Assembly: GCF_004193775.1 (NCBI RefSeq)
Contig: NC_041010.1
Coordinates: 46,055,562-46,119,561, forward strand
Direction: 5' to 3'
Length of the DNA: 64,000 nucleotides
Source: Glycine soja
Lineage: Eukaryota; Streptophyta; Magnoliopsida; Fabales; Fabaceae
Part shown: piece after piece, positions 61,482-64,000 of the stretch
Layout: every line of letters starts with the position of its first letter
How positions within the stretch are numbered: position 1 is the stretch's first letter
Notes under the pieces: generated by a model
Told to the model about the DNA's origin: nothing
Database searches by the model: none
The model's input: the letters and a program-made list of their open reading frames with translations, nothing else
Made by a program: the position numbers and the translations under genes

Positions 61482-62078
61482 CTGATTGAATTGGCTCACA
61501 AAGTCAACTGCAATAGCCACTTTAAAGTGAAAAATCCATATACTCAAAACAAAAAGTTTAGTCTTATACCAACTTTTTCCGGGTCAAATTCTTTCCTTTT
61601 CATGAATTCTCGCTAACGAAATTGAAATAAATGTATCCATATCTAAAAAATAGGGAAATTTCTACCCCCTTTATTTTCTTAGACTTGTAGCATAATAATG
61701 GGGATACAGAAATTGAAAAATTTTCCACCCCACAGGCTAATAAAATAAAATGACACAATAAAAAAATGGTTGAATGGATTGCAACGGTGAGGGGTGAAAA
61801 CCGTTATCAACCCATCATAAAATCAAAAAATACTTTTAAGAAAAAAACATGAAAATAATTGAGTAATAATGGGTTATGAAATTCAAGCATTTTGGGGGTA
61901 AAATCGCTCGCAATCAACACAAAAGGGGGGGAATTTCGAAAAATAAAATTGAATAGACAAAGAGAAAGGAAATTAAGAGGGGGGAAATTCTGAAGAAAAT
62001 GGGAAAATTGAGGGTAGAGGGCAAAAGGTGTGTGTGTCGAAGGCAAAGTGAGATAAAGAAGAAGAAAAAAAACTTCAC
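61482..62078 (-). other. Probable 5' UTR intron of the F-box gene
   Basis: On the minus strand, a donor AAAG|GTGAAG at 62078 and an acceptor AATCAG|GCTTG ending at 61482 bracket about 597 bp. This would join a leader near 62080-62210 to the exon carrying the ATG. The leader holds an AAACCCTAG motif (plus-strand reading, about 62119). Not confirmed by transcripts. Confidence 0.5.
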
Positions 62079-62377
62079 CTTTGATGAGTTGAAGAAGGTC
62101 GTCCGTTGCAGAAGCGAAACCCTAGAAGTAGAAGGGAGAGAAGATTGAAGAAATATAGAGGATGGAAACTCTGTTGTTGGTAGCAAGGGAGAAATGGCGC
62201 ATAACCTCACCAAACACAAAAGCTATTTCATAATTGCTCTGTTATTTTTATTTTATTTTTTATAAAAAAAATCTATACCGACATTACATTACCTGAAGAG
62301 AAATGTTAGGAACATGCGTAATAGGCTAACATTTCACTGTTTAGTAGAATAGTTTGTAATATAATATAATTATTATA

Positions 62378-62383
<6 letters not shown>

Positions 62384-62439
<56 letters not shown>
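62384..62439. repeat. (AT)n microsatellite, about 56 bp
   Basis: About 28 AT units, roughly 170 bp upstream of the likely F-box transcription start. Confidence 0.95.
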
Positions 62440-62442
<3 letters not shown>

Positions 62443-63025
62443 TGGACAACAGGAATCAAACCTTTAGAATCGTAGCTTCTAGTCCCCTAACGGTGGAGTT
62501 GGGGTACAATGAAATCTTTGGTAAATCTAATCAACATTTAATATTTAATAAGTATTATAACTAACAGGAAAATAAATTATATAATGAAAGTATAAAATAA
62601 TTTTATATTATTAATAAATCTCAAACATTATTTTAATTTTATATAATAAATTTATTGATTTTTATAAAAATTATTAACTTTTTATCCTTCATCTTGTGTA
62701 TTTTCACTTTTAGTCCCTCGTAATTTTTTTGGATGGGTTTGTTTCTAAAAAATTTGTTTGATTTTTACTCCTTCAAAAATAACTCTTTCATACTTAGAAA
62801 TTTTTACTCAACAGAGGTAATATAAGGAAATTGACTTTCTAAAAACATTAATTATAGTATTTATTAAATATTAAATATAATATACAGTTAGCTTAAATAG
62901 TATTCTTAACGATTATATTTATGGAATTAATGCATAGTAAATGGCCAACTTTTTAACATGATAAAATATTTAAATGATGGTTTTATTAAATATAATATAT
63001 ATTTAATAAATTTTAATTATACACA

Positions 63026-63049
63026 ATATATATATATATATATATATAT
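63026..63049. repeat. (TA)n microsatellite
   Basis: About 12 TA units. Confidence 0.9.
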
Positions 63050-64000
63050 TAACTATGAATTAAATTTGATATTTATAAAAAATTTCAAAACGTATATCTA
63101 ATAAAAATATTATATACAGTCAAATTAAACAGTATTGATAAACATTACATTTATTAAGCATAATATATTTATTAAAAGATAAAATATAAGATTAACTAAA
63201 TTTTTAATTTCTGAACTTTTTTAGATTTTAGTCGTTAAACTAAATATTAACCGGTCATCATCTCTAAAAAGTTTTTCGTCACAATTTTTAGTCTCCACTA
63301 TTAAGATGGTCACATGTTAATTTTTTGAATTACTTAATGAAAGTTTATTTTCTAGCGGCTAAAACCGTAAAAAAATGCTCATGACAGTGTTTACTTATTA
63401 CAGTACTTGCATTTTCCGGAATCGAACAAGACAATAAACCTGAAATACTATATAACATAAACCATCCAAACCAAACTTGTTTTCAACTTTGAACCAAAAA
63501 AAAGAAAGAAAAAATGGAATGATATCATCACATTCATAACAAAAGTCAGATTGAAGCTAAAACCCAAAAGACAAAAACAGATCTAGATCTCGTCGGTGGC
63601 GGTATCGATCCAAATTCGGCGACAATCATTTCTAGATGAAGATCACTTAAACAAAGCTAATTAACTACCCTCACAAATATATTTTAAGACATCAATTTGT
63701 GATCGATTCTGAGAAAGAGAATACTAATTATACTTTCAAAATGGAAGAGTTCAATTTTAAGGAAAACCTTTAAATTAATTTATATAATAAAGAGATGGAT
63801 AAATTTTTTGGTTTTGTATAAATATGACATACTACGTACTCATACAGAAGGAAGTAACTGCCCAAACATAAAATATGGCATACTACGTACGTATTGGTAA
63901 ATAAACCTAAAACATAAAATAAGTCTACATATGCCAACATATATAAAACCAACAACATGATTCAAACTCTAAACATAAGAACAAAAACTAGCAAATAAAA

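Larger units (their letters stand above)
62230..64000. other. Intergenic, no gene recognised
   Basis: Upstream of the F-box gene. It contains AT arrays at 62384-62439 and 63026-63049 and AT-rich, MITE-like sequence at 62580-62680. The stretch 63540-63640 is less AT-rich and may be the edge of a gene outside the window, but no frame is convincing. Confidence 0.5.

Noticed and set aside
1..64000. CRISPR array, operon or prophage
   Set aside because: There is no regularly spaced repeat set, and genes are spliced, widely spaced and plant-like. The genome is eukaryotic.

Overview
The window is plant nuclear DNA, very probably a legume and most like soybean (Glycine). It is AT-rich and intron-rich with long intergenic spaces, many AT microsatellites and many small transposons. 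The recognisable proteins read like legume copies of conserved plant families. The species call is an inference from remembered similarity, not from a search.

Five ordinary genes are supported by spliced reading frames. (1) A RING-H2 E3 ubiquitin ligase with one membrane anchor, minus strand, 5409-6988, 3 coding exons, 193 aa. (2) Mitochondrial ribosomal protein uL22m, plus, 20760-24562, 6 exons, 277 aa. (3) An armadillo-repeat protein, plus, 36371-38050, one coding exon, 559 aa. (4) Peroxisome-proliferation protein PEX11 (C/D/E type), plus, 52974-55552, 7 exons, 235 aa. (5) An F-box protein like Arabidopsis At4g00755, minus, 58064-61438, 5 exons, whose last exon carries an apparent one-base frameshift. 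They have no shared pathway and look like a normal eukaryotic gene row. A truncated, frameshifted LRR receptor-kinase fragment lies just downstream of uL22m.

The outstanding object is at 43926-47629. It is a 3.7-kb LTR element with two 348-bp LTRs that I read as identical, TG...CA ends and a perfect 5-bp target duplication (AGAAG). Its interior is not gag-pol. It is one uninterrupted 1006-codon frame stitched from pieces of host genes: HSP70, a DRP4-type dynamin, a second HSP70 piece, a PPR protein, histidyl-tRNA synthetase, and HSP90 in shuffled order. It ends in what looks like the last residues of a Ty3/gypsy polyprotein. This is a very young gene-capturing retrotransposon. A decayed Ty1/copia remnant lies just upstream on the other strand.

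Gene introns hold several insertions with visible target duplications: a SINE in the RING gene, a TIR element in uL22m, a poly(A)-tailed retroposed segment and a foldback MITE in PEX11, and two Tourist-like MITEs in the F-box gene. The remaining spaces (about 1-5.0, 7.4-20.4, 25.4-34.5, 38.1-43.0, 47.6-50.4, 55.6-57.9 and 62.2-64 kb) hold no gene I can support. They contain AT-rich DNA, degenerate inverted repeats, microsatellites and unusual poly-G runs.
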